A DNA stretch of 64,000 nt, from contig JNLK01000001.1 of NCBI GenBank assembly GCA_000703065.1, positions 248,001-312,000 of the forward strand. Reading direction: 5' to 3'. How positions within the stretch are numbered: position 1 is the stretch's first letter; each line of letters opens with the position of its first letter. Source of the stretch: Lachnospiraceae bacterium AC2029. Its GTDB lineage: Bacteria; Bacillota; Clostridia; Lachnospirales; Lachnospiraceae. This document shows positions 8,825-18,479 of this stretch, in pieces. The notes below the pieces were generated by a model that had not been told where the DNA came from, did not search any database, and was given only the letters and a program-made list of their open reading frames with translations. Position numbers and translations under genes: made by a program.

Positions 8825-10312
8825 CTACAGATCAGCGCCTACCGCGCCGATGATCTTCACATTATTCTCACGGCAGAAATGAACCACCTTGTCGATCTCG
8901 GAAAGTCTGGACTTATGCATTCTCTCCACAAGGAGTACGGTTCCCTTCTCCAGAACCGTCTCAGCTGATGCAAGCTCGCCCGGGAAGCCTTCCTCCACCG
9001 AAAGGGTGATCCCGTCCTTCTTTGCCATAGTCACCAGAGAATCCACACTCTTCAGTCCGTCCAGGGATCCGGTTCCCACCAGGACCGCCTCCTTGCAGTC
9101 TGCGGCCTTCATCGCCTCGCGAAGCTGCAGATAGTAGATGGCCGGTTCTTCGGCATCCTCCGCATCCGGGAACTCCGCCCGCTGCAGCATGCCCGAGATC
9201 CCCTTCTTGTTCCGCTCGCGGACGATCCCGCAGGAACGGATGCCGTAAAGATTCTGAAGGTCCTTCCGGAACAGAAGACGTCCGGACAGGAGATTCGCAA
9301 GGAACAGGACAAGGACTGCAAGGACACCGCCTGCTGCTGCTCCGAGCGAAGTCATGATCCAGAGTCTCTTCTTGGTGGGAAGTACCTCTTCCTCTTCCTT
9401 TGCAGCCGTCTTCTTCGCTGCTACACCCGGAAGAACCACCTCTTCAATGGTTTCCTTCTCGGTTCCGTTCACCAGCATATTGTAATATGCCTGCTGCATG
9501 CTGCTGAATTTCTTCATGGCAGCTTCGATCTTCGTTCCGTCACTTGAGATATTACCGCGATGTGTCTCGATGGAAGAATTCAGTCCGCCGTTGTAGTAAT
9601 TCGCCTGATACTGGGACATGAATTCCACCTTGTATCCCGGATAGGTTTCCGCCATCTTATCGCCGTATGCGATAAAGGAATTCCGGATCCGGTCAACCAT
9701 CCCCTCCGTCTCCGGTGCCTTCATGACCGTGATCAGAAGGAGATCGTCATACTTGTCCTTTCCTCCGTCGCTGATGGATACCAGTTCACTCAGGTTCCGG
9801 GCTGCCGTAATGTCATTCGGATAGAACTCATCCACCATTCCGTTATAGATCACATAATTCTTCAGACCATGGATATAGGAATTGAAATTCTTCTCGCTCC
9901 AGCTCTCTCCTTCGTAAACCACCCGGAACTGAAGGTAGGTACTTGTAAAGTCATAGGGATCCAGCTTCATATAGGGAGAGGACTCCAGGTACTCCCGACG
10001 CCGGCTACGATCCTGATACCAACCATAGGCCTCCAGCACATCCGCCATGGCATCCTTGGAAAGCTTCTTCTCACACTGTGCCTTGGTAAATGTGACTTCC
10101 TCCACATCATCCTTTGTCAGTTCGATCGCAGCCTCTTCTTCCTTCGCCTTCTTCTCTTCGGCCTCGGCCCATTGCTTATCCACATTCTTGTTATAGGCAA
10201 TGCCGGCTCTCCAGCCTCCCAGCGTACCGAGGATCATGAAAAGCACCAGCAGATACCAGAACCTTACGCAATCGATCAGTATTTTCTTGATTCCTACACT
10301 TCTCTTATCCAT
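8825..10312 (-). CDS. Polysaccharide chain-length determinant (Wzz/Wzc-like) with degenerate kinase-like C-terminus
   Basis: This 495-residue protein has an N-terminal membrane segment (about 17-38), an extracytoplasmic region of about 280 residues with charged helices, and a second membrane segment near 325-348. It then has a cytoplasmic tail of about 145 residues. This is the PCP (Wzz) layout that sets polymer length with a Wzy polymerase. The tail ends in GTVLLVERMHKSRLSEI and VKIIGAVG, which resemble the last beta strands of a tyrosine autokinase domain. I see no Walker A GxxxxGKS and no Tyr cluster, so kinase activity looks lost. A paralogue with the same architecture lies at 21052-22431. 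The gap to the sugar transferase upstream is only 8 bp. Confidence 0.8.
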   Translation of the reverse strand: MDKRSVGIKKILIDCVRFWYLLVLFMILGTLGGWRAGIAYNKNVDKQWAEAEEKKAKEEEAAIELTKDDVEEVTFTKAQCEKKLSKDAMADVLEAYGWYQDRSRRREYLESSPYMKLDPYDFTSTYLQFRVVYEGESWSEKNFNSYIHGLKNYVIYNGMVDEFYPNDITAARNLSELVSISDGGKDKYDDLLLITVMKAPETEGMVDRIRNSFIAYGDKMAETYPGYKVEFMSQYQANYYNGGLNSSIETHRGNISSDGTKIEAAMKKFSSMQQAYYNMLVNGTEKETIEEVVLPGVAAKKTAAKEEEEVLPTKKRLWIMTSLGAAAGGVLAVLVLFLANLLSGRLLFRKDLQNLYGIRSCGIVRERNKKGISGMLQRAEFPDAEDAEEPAIYYLQLREAMKAADCKEAVLVGTGSLDGLKSVDSLVTMAKKDGITLSVEEGFPGELASAETVLEKGTVLLVERMHKSRLSEIDKVVHFCRENNVKIIGAVGADL

Positions 10313-10320
10313 GTGTCCTC

Positions 10321-11016
10321 CTAATGAATCACTGCAATGACGGTTTTGATCATTACCTTAAAGTCATTCCACAGTGAAAAGCTCTTCAGTTCCTGCATAT
10401 TATATTTCATCTTCTCCGGCAGAATATACCGAAGATAGATCTCATCCACTTCCATTCCCTGTTCCCGGTAGGTCTGCATGACGGAATCCTCATCCCGATA
10501 TGCCACACTGGCGCGGGAGGTGACTCCCGCCGGAAGCAGCAGGGTCGCCATCCACTCCGGCCTGTAATGATCCACATACTTCAGGACCTCGGGTCGGGTT
10601 CCCACAAAGGTCATATCTCCCGACAGGATGTTCAGCAGCTGCGGAAGCTCGTCCAGCCGAAAAGAACGGATCCTTCTTCCGACTCCCGTGATCCTGGGAT
10701 CCTCCTCCACAGTGACCAGGGTTCCCTTCTTGTCGGCATCCACCACCATGGTCCGGAATTTGAAGATCCGGAATCTCTTTCCATACTGTGTGATGCGCTC
10801 CTGCCGGTAAAATACCGGGCCCTTCGAATCGGTCTTGATCCAGACCGCGATCCCGATCATCACCGGTGCCAGAAGGACCAGAAGGAGAAAGGACGCCGCC
10901 ACATCAAAGGCACGCTTCAGCAGAAGGCTGCCGCGCTTCCTGTATAATCGTTTATAGATCTTCGCCACTTCCGGAGTATGATACTCCGAAGGCAGTTCAT
11001 TCCACCTTTTTATCAT
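10321..11016 (-). CDS. Initiating undecaprenyl-phosphate sugar-1-phosphate transferase (WcaJ/PglC family)
   Basis: This 231-residue phosphoglycosyltransferase has a single re-entrant hydrophobic helix (about 34-60, [18 protein letters not shown]). This is followed by the family core [20 protein letters not shown], the catalytic Asp-Glu region [10 protein letters not shown], and [10 protein letters not shown]. It transfers a sugar-1-phosphate from a UDP-sugar to undecaprenyl phosphate, the first membrane step of repeat-unit assembly. It lacks the four-helix N-terminus of WbaP/WcaJ and so is the short PglC-like form with about 30 extra N-terminal residues. Its start overlaps the end of the acetyltransferase gene by 20 bp. 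It is the only initiating transferase in the window, so it may prime both putative polymers. Confidence 0.9.
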   Translation of the reverse strand: MIKRWNELPSEYHTPEVAKIYKRLYRKRGSLLLKRAFDVAASFLLLVLLAPVMIGIAVWIKTDSKGPVFYRQERITQYGKRFRIFKFRTMVVDADKKGTLVTVEEDPRITGVGRRIRSFRLDELPQLLNILSGDMTFVGTRPEVLKYVDHYRPEWMATLLLPAGVTSRASVAYRDEDSVMQTYREQGMEVDEIYLRYILPEKMKYNMQELKSFSLWNDFKVMIKTVIAVIH

Positions 11017-11518
11017 CCCGATACCACTCCACTATATTTCCGTACATATCCACCCGTCCGATCACCCTGGCAGGCACTCCTGCCACCAGCGCATAGTCCG
11101 GCACATCACTGGTAACCACCGCACCGGCAGCGATCAGCGCATAGCTGCCAACCGTATGACCGCAGACGATGGTGGCGTTTGCACCGATGGAAGCACCCCG
11201 CCTCACCAGCGTCTTCTTATAATTCTCCCTTCCCTTCGGGTACTCGGCCCGCGGGGTAAGGTCATTGGTAAATACACAGGAGGGTCCGCAGAACACTCCG
11301 TCCTCAAGGATCACTCCTTCATATACGGAGACATTGTTCTGGAGCTTGCAGCGGTCACCGATCACGACTCCGCCTGCCACATTTACATTCTGTCCGAGAG
11401 AACAGTTCTCACCAATCCTCGCTCCGGACTGTATATGGCAGAAATGCCATATCTTCGTTCCCGCTCCGATCTCTGCCCCCTCGTCTATATAACTGCTTTC
11501 ATGTACAAAATAATCCAT
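10997..11518 (-). CDS. wbpD: WbpD-like UDP-3-amino-uronate N-acetyltransferase (left-handed beta-helix)
   Basis: The 173 residues are dominated by hexapeptide repeats ([39 protein letters not shown]). They then show [14 protein letters not shown] and a C-terminal [12 protein letters not shown], as in trimeric acetyl-CoA-dependent acetyltransferases. The particular pattern, with IWHFCHI near the start and [12 protein letters not shown] in the middle, matches the WbpD/WlbB group. That group acetylates the 3-amino group of UDP-2-acetamido-3-amino-2,3-dideoxy-glucuronate. It lies next to the WbpB- and WbpA-like genes, so the three consecutive steps are adjacent. The pathway assignment is strong; the exact stereochemistry of the final sugar is not. 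Confidence 0.88.
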   Translation of the reverse strand: MDYFVHESSYIDEGAEIGAGTKIWHFCHIQSGARIGENCSLGQNVNVAGGVVIGDRCKLQNNVSVYEGVILEDGVFCGPSCVFTNDLTPRAEYPKGRENYKKTLVRRGASIGANATIVCGHTVGSYALIAAGAVVTSDVPDYALVAGVPARVIGRVDMYGNIVEWYRDDKKVE

Positions 11519-11541
11519 GCTTCCGATCCCGTCCCGTGCTC

Positions 11542-12630
11542 TTACTGCTTATCGTCATCAAAGGTTCCGGCCATATCCAGGCTGGAGAAGTCTCCCAGCG
11601 GAAGCTTCACCGGACGGCCTTCCTTTCTGCTCTTGTATATGGCCAGCACCATTTCCAGTGCATTCCGTCCTGCGACCGCATCCACATAGGGATCCCGGTC
11701 CTCTTTGATGGCTTCGATCACATCCCGGAACAGACTGGTGTGTCCGTTTCCGTAAACATTGCTGGTAGCCTCCTTAAGGCCCTTGTTCTCCGTGTCCTGA
11801 TCGGTCTCATCCGCAAAATCCCACACGTCGATATTGTTCGTGGAGGTTCCTCCGATCTTCACGGTTCCGTTCTCACCGAAGATATACAGGGTCTCCTCCA
11901 GGTTCTTCGGGTATACATTTACGGTTCCCTCGATGGTGGCGATAGCTCCGTTCTTAAACTTCACCACTGCCATTCCCACATCCTCGGCCTCCAGATAGGG
12001 GTGCTGCACCTGGCGTGTGGCTCCGTATACCTCATCCACCTCATCACCGAAGGTCCAGCGCAGCAGGTCGATCCCGTGGATGCACTGATTCATCAGTGTC
12101 CCTCCGTCCTCTGCCCAGGTTCCTCTCCAGGGAGCCTGATCATAATATGCCTTATTCCGGTTCCAGCGCACGTGGATCGATCCGTGGGACAGTCTTCCGA
12201 ACCGTCCTGCTTCAAGGGCGTTGCGCATCTTCTGGACCGCCACATTGAAACGGTTCTGATGACACGCGGATACCTTGACCCCCTTCTCACGGGAGCGGCG
12301 GATGATCTCCTCCGCATCTGCCATGGACATGGCCATGGGCTTCTCGATGATCACGGGGATTCCCAGGTCGATGGCGTCCAGTGCGATCCTCGCATGGCTT
12401 CCGCTTTCCGTAGCGATACTTACCAGCTCCGGCTTCTGCTCCTCCAGAAGCTTCTTATAGTCCGTGTATCTGGCGATGCTCTCGTCCTTCTCCAGCTCAT
12501 GCTTCTTCAGAAGCTCCTCCATGTGCTCCGGAACGATATCACATACCGCCACGATCTCCAGGTTATTGTTTAACGCTGCCTTTATGTGGTTTGTGGAAAT
12601 GCGTCCACAACCGATCAACGCATACTTCAT
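11542..12630 (-). CDS. wbpB: WbpB-like UDP-N-acetylglucosaminuronate 3-dehydrogenase (Gfo/Idh/MocA family)
   Basis: This 362-residue oxidoreductase has an N-terminal Rossmann motif ([18 protein letters not shown]) and the family [14 protein letters not shown] with its catalytic Lys near 97. The C-terminal substrate domain includes [21 protein letters not shown], here quoted only in outline: Asp-Gly-Gly-Thr-Leu-Met-Asn-Gln with a conserved His-Gly-Ile-Asp. It oxidises C3 of the UDP-uronic acid made by the WbpA-like enzyme, giving the 3-keto substrate for the WbpE-like aminotransferase. In known WbpB enzymes the NADH is recycled with 2-oxoglutarate. It is 16 bp from the WbpA-like gene and about 23 bp from the WbpD-like gene, consistent with one operon. 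Confidence 0.87.
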   Translation of the reverse strand: MKYALIGCGRISTNHIKAALNNNLEIVAVCDIVPEHMEELLKKHELEKDESIARYTDYKKLLEEQKPELVSIATESGSHARIALDAIDLGIPVIIEKPMAMSMADAEEIIRRSREKGVKVSACHQNRFNVAVQKMRNALEAGRFGRLSHGSIHVRWNRNKAYYDQAPWRGTWAEDGGTLMNQCIHGIDLLRWTFGDEVDEVYGATRQVQHPYLEAEDVGMAVVKFKNGAIATIEGTVNVYPKNLEETLYIFGENGTVKIGGTSTNNIDVWDFADETDQDTENKGLKEATSNVYGNGHTSLFRDVIEAIKEDRDPYVDAVAGRNALEMVLAIYKSRKEGRPVKLPLGDFSSLDMAGTFDDDKQ

Positions 12631-12646
12631 CCGTCTTCCGTCTCCT

Positions 12647-13963
12647 TTACAGTACCTCGATATTATCTCTCGGTGAAATGTCCTTCATTACATTCTTGGT
12701 ATCGAAAATGGCCTTTGCATGCTTCTGTACCATTTCATAATCCACATTGTGATGTGCGCAGGTGACCATGACCAGATCGTACTGCTCCACAACCTCCGGC
12801 GTCAGCTCCGGAATGGAGGTTCCGCTCTCACCGTACATGTTCCTGAATTCCGGTACCCAGGGATCGAAGTAGGACACATCCGCTCCCACCTTCCGAAGCT
12901 CCTTATAGACACGGATGGCCGGACTCTCTCTGTAATCGTCGATATCATTCTTATAGGACACACCCAGCAGGAGAACCTTCGCACCGTTGATCGCCTTCTT
13001 GTGACGGTTCAGGATATGCATGGCACGATCCACGCAGTATTCCGGCTGTCCGTCATTGATGACCATACTGTTCTCGATCAGCGTGGTATGGAAGCCGTAC
13101 TCTCTCGCCTTCCAGGTAAGATAATAGGGATCCAGCGGGATGCAGTGTCCGCCGAGACCCGGTCCCGGATAGAAGGCCTGGAAGCCGTAGGGCTTGGTCT
13201 TGGCCGCATCGATGACCTCCCATACGGAAATGCCCATTTCATGGCAGAGACGTCCGATCTCGTTGATCAGACCGATATTGATATTCCGGTAGGTATTCTC
13301 CAGGATCTTCTCCATTTCCGCAACTGCCGGAGAAGAAACCGTAAAGACATCTCCCTCAAGCACCGCACGGTACATGGCGGAGATCACCTCGCCGCCGTCC
13401 TTGGATACGGCACCTACTACCTTCGGGGTATTCTTGGTCTTGTAGATCAGGTTGCCCGGATCCACACGCTCGGGACTGAAGCCCAGGTAGAAGTCCTCAC
13501 CGCAGCGAAGACCGCTTCCCTCTTCCAGGAGAGGACGGATCAGTTCTTCTGTTGTTCCCGGATAGGTGGTGGATTCCAGAACCACCATGGTACCCTTCTT
13601 CAGATATTTTGAGATCGCGATCGTCGAATCCCGGACATAGCTGATATCCGGCTCCTGATGGCTGTCCAGCGGTGTCGGCACACAGATGGCGATGAAATCC
13701 ACATCCTTGATAAAGGAGAAATCCGATGTTGCACGGAGCTTTCCTTCCTTTACCAGCTTCTCCAGATCGGAGTCCACCACATCACCGATGTAGTTGTGGC
13801 CTGCATTTACCATATCCACCTTGGCGCTCTGTACATCAAAGCCGATGGTGGTAAAGCCTGCCTTTGCCTTCTCCACGGCCAGGGGAAGTCCCACATAGCC
13901 CAGTCCGACCACACCTGCAACCAGGGTACGGTCCTCAATCTTCTTCAACAGTTCTTCTTTCAT
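12647..13963 (-). CDS. wbpA: WbpA-like UDP-N-acetylglucosamine 6-dehydrogenase
   Basis: This 438-residue UDP-sugar dehydrogenase has an N-terminal NAD fold GVVGLGYVGLPLA and the central STTYPGTTEE. The catalytic Cys is in GPGLGGHCIPLDPYYL (about residue 265), and a C-terminal UDP-binding domain carries LLGVSYKNDIDDYRESPA. Enzymes with this GGHCIPLDP signature oxidise UDP-N-acetylhexosamines at C6 to the uronic acid (WbpA/WecC group) rather than UDP-glucose. Placed directly before WbpB- and WbpD-like genes it fits UDP-GlcNAc as substrate, and with the WbpE-like gene it completes UDP-2,3-diacetamido-2,3-dideoxy-glucuronate synthesis. No WbpI-type 2-epimerase is in the window. Confidence 0.9.
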   Translation of the reverse strand: MKEELLKKIEDRTLVAGVVGLGYVGLPLAVEKAKAGFTTIGFDVQSAKVDMVNAGHNYIGDVVDSDLEKLVKEGKLRATSDFSFIKDVDFIAICVPTPLDSHQEPDISYVRDSTIAISKYLKKGTMVVLESTTYPGTTEELIRPLLEEGSGLRCGEDFYLGFSPERVDPGNLIYKTKNTPKVVGAVSKDGGEVISAMYRAVLEGDVFTVSSPAVAEMEKILENTYRNINIGLINEIGRLCHEMGISVWEVIDAAKTKPYGFQAFYPGPGLGGHCIPLDPYYLTWKAREYGFHTTLIENSMVINDGQPEYCVDRAMHILNRHKKAINGAKVLLLGVSYKNDIDDYRESPAIRVYKELRKVGADVSYFDPWVPEFRNMYGESGTSIPELTPEVVEQYDLVMVTCAHHNVDYEMVQKHAKAIFDTKNVMKDISPRDNIEVL

Positions 13964-14030
13964 TTTCCGTTATCTCCTTGTTCTACCCGTTCCTTTCCGG
14001 CTGCGGGTTTATGATTCTTGATTTGTATTC

Positions 14031-15311
14031 TTAACCGAACAGTCCGGCAAATTCCTTCGCCAGCTTCCGGTAGGTGTAGTGCTCCAAAGCCGCTCTGTGT
14101 CCCGCTTCTCCCATCTTCCTCAGTTCATCCGGCGACAGCCGTTCCCAGGCTTCCACGGCCGCATCGATCTCCTCCGGCGCTTCCGACGGAACCATGACAC
14201 CCGCCCCGTGCTTCGTTACGATCGTATCCGGCGTTGTGATGGCGCAAAGGATCGGAAGTCCCGCCATCATGGAATCGAAGATCTTGTTCATACAGAGTCC
14301 GAAGCGATACAGCGTGGAGTCCTTGGCACCCACGTAGGTGCAGTCAAACTGCTTCGTGAGGGAGGGTACCGCTCTCTTTGTCACCTTCGGAAGGAAGTAA
14401 ACCTCCGAAAGGCCCATACTCTTCGCCCGCTTCATAAGCTCCGGCTTCTCGACTCCGTCTCCCACCAGGACATAGGAGGCGCGTCCGCCCCGTTCCTCTG
14501 TCTTTTTCGCCGCATCCAGAAGGGAATCCAGAGAATTGGACAGGGCGTGTCCGCCGAAGTATCCAACCACCAGTCTGCCTCTTCCGTGAAGCTCCGACAG
14601 AAGCTTCTCATGCTCCTCCGGCAGGGGTTCCGGATTCTCCCATTCCTCCTCCACGATACCGTTGGGAATGTGATGCCATTTTCCTTCCGCCAGCCCGTGC
14701 TCCTTCATGTAGGGCTCCGTCAGCGGAAGAAGGGATACCACCAGATCCGACTTTTTATAGGCCGAGTTCTCACCGATCTGCATGGCCACCGTAAAGGGAT
14801 TCCGCTTTGACATTCCTCCCACCTCGATCAGGGTGGCAGGCCACATATCATGTACCTCATGGATCAGCCGGACCTCTTCATGACCGGTCCCCTTCTTTGC
14901 CCTTCGCGCATACTTTCTGAGTCTCTGTCCCACGAAGGTGTCCAGCGGATAGGTGGACGAGGTGATGATCACGTCCGGCTTCAGCCTTCCGGCGATCTCC
15001 TTTGCCGCAAACCAGTTCTTACGGATGAACTGCTCCATGGTAATGGCCCTGGCAGCCCCATTTCCGTCATAGGTCCGGGTATGGACCCAGTGATACCGGA
15101 TCCCGTCTATGTTCGTGCACTGAAAGTCATGCCGGATCACAGGGTTCTCCATCCGCAGGTGGGAATAGTCGGCCGCGATGATATCCACGCGATAACCCAT
15201 CCGGACCCATTCCCTCGCCATATAATACGGGCGGAACTCCATTCCCATGGTTGGAGAACCTGCGTAATGCTCAAGCATCAGTATTCTTTTTCTTCGTTTC
15301 TTCTCAGTCAT
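14031..15311 (-). CDS. GT4-type glycosyltransferase (WbuB-like)
   Basis: This 426-residue GT-B transferase begins with KRRKRILMLEHYAGSPTMGM and EFRPYYMAREWVRMGYRVDI, characteristic of the WbuB/WcaI-like branch of GT4. The C-terminal half has LVVGYFGGHALSNSLDSLLD and FDSMMAGLPILCAI, where the GT4 E-x7-E motif is expected; the first Glu is replaced by Asp in this segment. It should add a sugar to the lipid-linked repeat unit in the cytoplasm. The gene start overlaps the long repeat-protein gene upstream by 8 bp, so a secreted wall-binding protein and a transferase are translationally coupled, which is an odd pairing. Confidence 0.87.
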   Translation of the reverse strand: MTEKKRRKRILMLEHYAGSPTMGMEFRPYYMAREWVRMGYRVDIIAADYSHLRMENPVIRHDFQCTNIDGIRYHWVHTRTYDGNGAARAITMEQFIRKNWFAAKEIAGRLKPDVIITSSTYPLDTFVGQRLRKYARRAKKGTGHEEVRLIHEVHDMWPATLIEVGGMSKRNPFTVAMQIGENSAYKKSDLVVSLLPLTEPYMKEHGLAEGKWHHIPNGIVEEEWENPEPLPEEHEKLLSELHGRGRLVVGYFGGHALSNSLDSLLDAAKKTEERGGRASYVLVGDGVEKPELMKRAKSMGLSEVYFLPKVTKRAVPSLTKQFDCTYVGAKDSTLYRFGLCMNKIFDSMMAGLPILCAITTPDTIVTKHGAGVMVPSEAPEEIDAAVEAWERLSPDELRKMGEAGHRAALEHYTYRKLAKEFAGLFG

Positions 15312-18300
15312 CCAGGTAGTAAACCTTTCCTCCGATCTTCCATACGCCGGTCAGCTTTGTTCCGTCAGCTCCGTAATATACGTAAACGCCGTCGATCTTC
15401 TTCCATGCACTTCTGACCATCTGACCGTCAGCATCCGCATACCAGTAATTTACGGCTTTATTCGATGCCAGTGTACCGTCCCAGTCAAGGACATAGGTCT
15501 TTCCCTTGTCCGTGACAACGTCTCCGCACACTGCATAACCATTTTTGAAATAGTACCATTTTCCGCCTACCTGCTTCCATCCGTTCTGATGGTTGTAGGT
15601 GGTGGTAAGCACGCCGTTGTTTGCGAAGTAGTAAAGCATTCCGTCGATCACATGATAGCCGGTGACCATACCTTCCGCTTCATCGATATAATACTGCTTT
15701 CCGCCCTGCTGGATCCAGCCAAACAGAGCCGCACGTCCGTCCACTCCGAAGTAGAACCAGTGTCCGTCGATTTTCTGCCAGCCGTACTGTGCCACGACCT
15801 GACCGCTTTTAGCAGTATAGTAGGATGTGCCGTATTCGTTGGAAACGGCGAATCCGCCGGCCTGCATCCTGCTGTCCCAGAAGGTGTAGGTCTTTCCGCT
15901 GATCTTAAGAGAACCGTTGATCAGTGTGTCATCCTTGAAATAATACCAGTCGTTTCCGTCCTGTACCCAGCCCTCGGGAAGTGCATTTCCCAGCTGCTTC
16001 TTATAGACACCGTTCGTATCGAAAATGTACCAGATCTTACCGATCCGGTTCACACCCGTTACCCGGTAATGACCGCTGAAATAGTACCACTTTCCTCCAA
16101 TCTGAAGCCATTCGTCGGAAGCAAGGCGTCCGCCCTTCTTCACATACTGTCCGGTCTCATAGGTGGTGCTTCCGTTGGTCCTCTTTACCCAACCCACCTT
16201 GCTCTGGTAGGTTCCGGTCTTGGTCACATAGTATCCGTCGGGGGTTTCCGCATCCCGGAGCATGATCCCGTTCATCACGTAGAATTTATTTACCCATCCG
16301 GTGAAGGGCGCTCCGTTCTTGTAGTAAAGATACATGCCACCGAACAGATTCCAGCCGTCTCCGGTCTTCGTCTCACTTGTAATGGCACCGGAGGCGTTGA
16401 TGGTATAAAGCACTCCGTCCACCACCTTATCGGTCTGGGCCATCATGCCGATCTCATCAAAGTAATAATTCACCTTGCCGACCTTATACTTGCGGTCCTG
16501 AACGATACATCCGGTTCCCGGATCCACATAGTACCATCTTCCGTCGATCTGGTACCAGCCGCTCTTTACCTCTGCTCCCTCTTTACCGAAGATCTTGTTC
16601 TTACCGTATACATCGATCACACAACCGGTCTTCATGATTCCGGTGGGCGCAAAATAGTAGGACACGCCGTTAATGGTCTGATAACCGGTCTGCACCTCTC
16701 CTCCGGAGAGATAATACCAGTCACCGCGGATCTGGCTCCAGCCGTTTGCCTTTGCCTTTCCGATATAGACACCGTCGCTTCCGTACAGATAGGATCCGCC
16801 TGATGCAGTCACAAGTCCGGTCTGCATATTTCCGTTTTCATCGAAATAATACCACTTGTCACCGATCTGACGGTCGCCGGTGGCCAGCGCTCCGCTGTTC
16901 AGGACGAAGTGCTTACTTCCTCCATATTCCACCCAGCCCTTTTCCACCATGGTCGCATCCTCACGGAACAGGTAATACTTCCCCTTGATCTCCTGAATGC
17001 CGTCATGGACCGCATAGCCTTCGGAATCGAAATAATAATAATGTCCCTTCGACTCCTTCCATGCGTTCCGAAGAGCCTTTCCGCCTTCGATATAGCAGAG
17101 ATTCTTATGATCTGCATCCTCATAGCAGAAGCCTTCCGTTGTCATCTCTGTCAGGACGCCCTTGTCATCCGCATGGTAAAGAGTTCCGTCGATCTCCTTA
17201 AACTGATCGGATACTGCACAACCCTTATCATCAAAGAAGTACTTCTTTCCACCGATCGTCTGAAGTCCCTGGTCAGCCCTTCCCTCCGCACCGTAATGAT
17301 AACGGCCGTACCAGGAATTCACATACAGCTGACCGCCGTTCTTTGCACGGTAATTGGAAAGGTTCGCGATCGTATCATCCCATGCCGTAAATGCGGTTTT
17401 ATCGAACATGGCTCCGTCATAACCGAATCCGTAATATGCCGATCCGATCTTTCGGACCGTATCACGCAGACCCCGTCCGTCCACGGCGTAGTAATACTTT
17501 CCGTTGATGGCTGTCCAGGTGTTGTTCGGAACCTTTGTCACCTTTCCGGCAGCATCCGCATAGTAGGCACAGTCCTTTCCATCCAGGTACGCCTCCCTCA
17601 TCATCATTCCCGAGCCGTCAAAGAGATAGGTCGTTCCCTTCAGCGTCAGTGCGCCTTCGGCCGCACTGCTGTCGGCCTTGTAAAAATACCATTCCGAACC
17701 GTCCTGCACCCATTCGCTTGCATAAAGTTTTCCTCCGGCCTTTGCCCGGTGCCAGAGATCATTTCCGGTCTTCATGTCATACACCGAAAATGTCGTGTTA
17801 TCAAACATATATCCGTCGTAGGCAAAACCGTAATAGGCGGTTCCGATCCTTGCCACCCGGTTTCTGAGAAGAGTTCCGTTCTGAACGTAATAGAATCTTC
17901 TCTTCCCGTTTACCGTGACGGTCGACCAGACATTGTCCTTCAGAGCGGTGGCATATCCGTTCTCGTCAACCACATAATAGGTGCCTTCCTGCTCATAGAT
18001 ATTGTCGGTGATCATCTGACCTCCGTACACGAAGCAGTAGGTCTTTCCGCCGATCTGCTTTACTCCCACGGCAGCCGCACCGGCCGTACCGTAGTAGTAA
18101 TAATATGCTCCGTCCCTGTACCAGGAATTCACATACAGTGTTCCGTCCGCTTTGGCACGGAACATCCCGTCCTCCTTCAGTTCCTCACTGTAAGCATCGA
18201 AGTCACAGCCCGCCTGCATCAGACCGTCCGATCCGAAACCGTAATACTGAGTGCCGATCTTTCTTACCGTATGTGTCAGATAGGTTCCATCCACATAGAA

Positions 18301-18438
18301 ACGGTATCCGCCGTCCTCCTTGACCCATCCGTTCTTACCCGGAGCCGCCCATGCAGCGTCGGAGTATAGCGGGAGCATGATCAAAAATGCCAGCAGAACA
18401 ACGATCGTTTTCCAGATATTTCTTCTACTCATTCCCAT
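15304..18438 (-). CDS. Very long secreted protein made only of wall-binding aromatic repeats
   Basis: This 1044-residue protein is read from the ATG at 18438, which has AAAGGAGG seven bases upstream. A GTG 14 codons earlier is open but has no such site. A signal peptide (to about AAWAAPG) is followed by roughly 1000 residues of WxxxxGxWYYFxxxGxMxxG-type repeats. Some units are longer and carry RAKADGTLYVNSWY-like or IGTAYYGFGYDG-like blocks. No catalytic domain is visible. Such arrays bind choline or other wall-glycan groups in aromatic cages. The irregular longer units recur about five times and may form a different sub-fold or ligand site. It probably acts as a structural coat or adhesin, but this is inference. 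It sits inside the glycosyltransferase operon. Confidence 0.85.
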   Translation of the reverse strand: MGMSRRNIWKTIVVLLAFLIMLPLYSDAAWAAPGKNGWVKEDGGYRFYVDGTYLTHTVRKIGTQYYGFGSDGLMQAGCDFDAYSEELKEDGMFRAKADGTLYVNSWYRDGAYYYYYGTAGAAAVGVKQIGGKTYCFVYGGQMITDNIYEQEGTYYVVDENGYATALKDNVWSTVTVNGKRRFYYVQNGTLLRNRVARIGTAYYGFAYDGYMFDNTTFSVYDMKTGNDLWHRAKAGGKLYASEWVQDGSEWYFYKADSSAAEGALTLKGTTYLFDGSGMMMREAYLDGKDCAYYADAAGKVTKVPNNTWTAINGKYYYAVDGRGLRDTVRKIGSAYYGFGYDGAMFDKTAFTAWDDTIANLSNYRAKNGGQLYVNSWYGRYHYGAEGRADQGLQTIGGKKYFFDDKGCAVSDQFKEIDGTLYHADDKGVLTEMTTEGFCYEDADHKNLCYIEGGKALRNAWKESKGHYYYFDSEGYAVHDGIQEIKGKYYLFREDATMVEKGWVEYGGSKHFVLNSGALATGDRQIGDKWYYFDENGNMQTGLVTASGGSYLYGSDGVYIGKAKANGWSQIRGDWYYLSGGEVQTGYQTINGVSYYFAPTGIMKTGCVIDVYGKNKIFGKEGAEVKSGWYQIDGRWYYVDPGTGCIVQDRKYKVGKVNYYFDEIGMMAQTDKVVDGVLYTINASGAITSETKTGDGWNLFGGMYLYYKNGAPFTGWVNKFYVMNGIMLRDAETPDGYYVTKTGTYQSKVGWVKRTNGSTTYETGQYVKKGGRLASDEWLQIGGKWYYFSGHYRVTGVNRIGKIWYIFDTNGVYKKQLGNALPEGWVQDGNDWYYFKDDTLINGSLKISGKTYTFWDSRMQAGGFAVSNEYGTSYYTAKSGQVVAQYGWQKIDGHWFYFGVDGRAALFGWIQQGGKQYYIDEAEGMVTGYHVIDGMLYYFANNGVLTTTYNHQNGWKQVGGKWYYFKNGYAVCGDVVTDKGKTYVLDWDGTLASNKAVNYWYADADGQMVRSAWKKIDGVYVYYGADGTKLTGVWKIGGKVYYLDD

Positions 18439-18479
18439 TACTGACCTCCTTTTGCTTACATCACAAAAGATATTTCTCA

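Noticed and set aside
16909-18369. Long plus-strand open frames antisense to the repeat-protein genes (also at 3812-4945, 6437-8062, 15589-16803 and 48814-50346)
   Set aside because: They mirror the periodic codon use of the minus-strand repeats, lack ribosome binding sites and have no recognisable domains.
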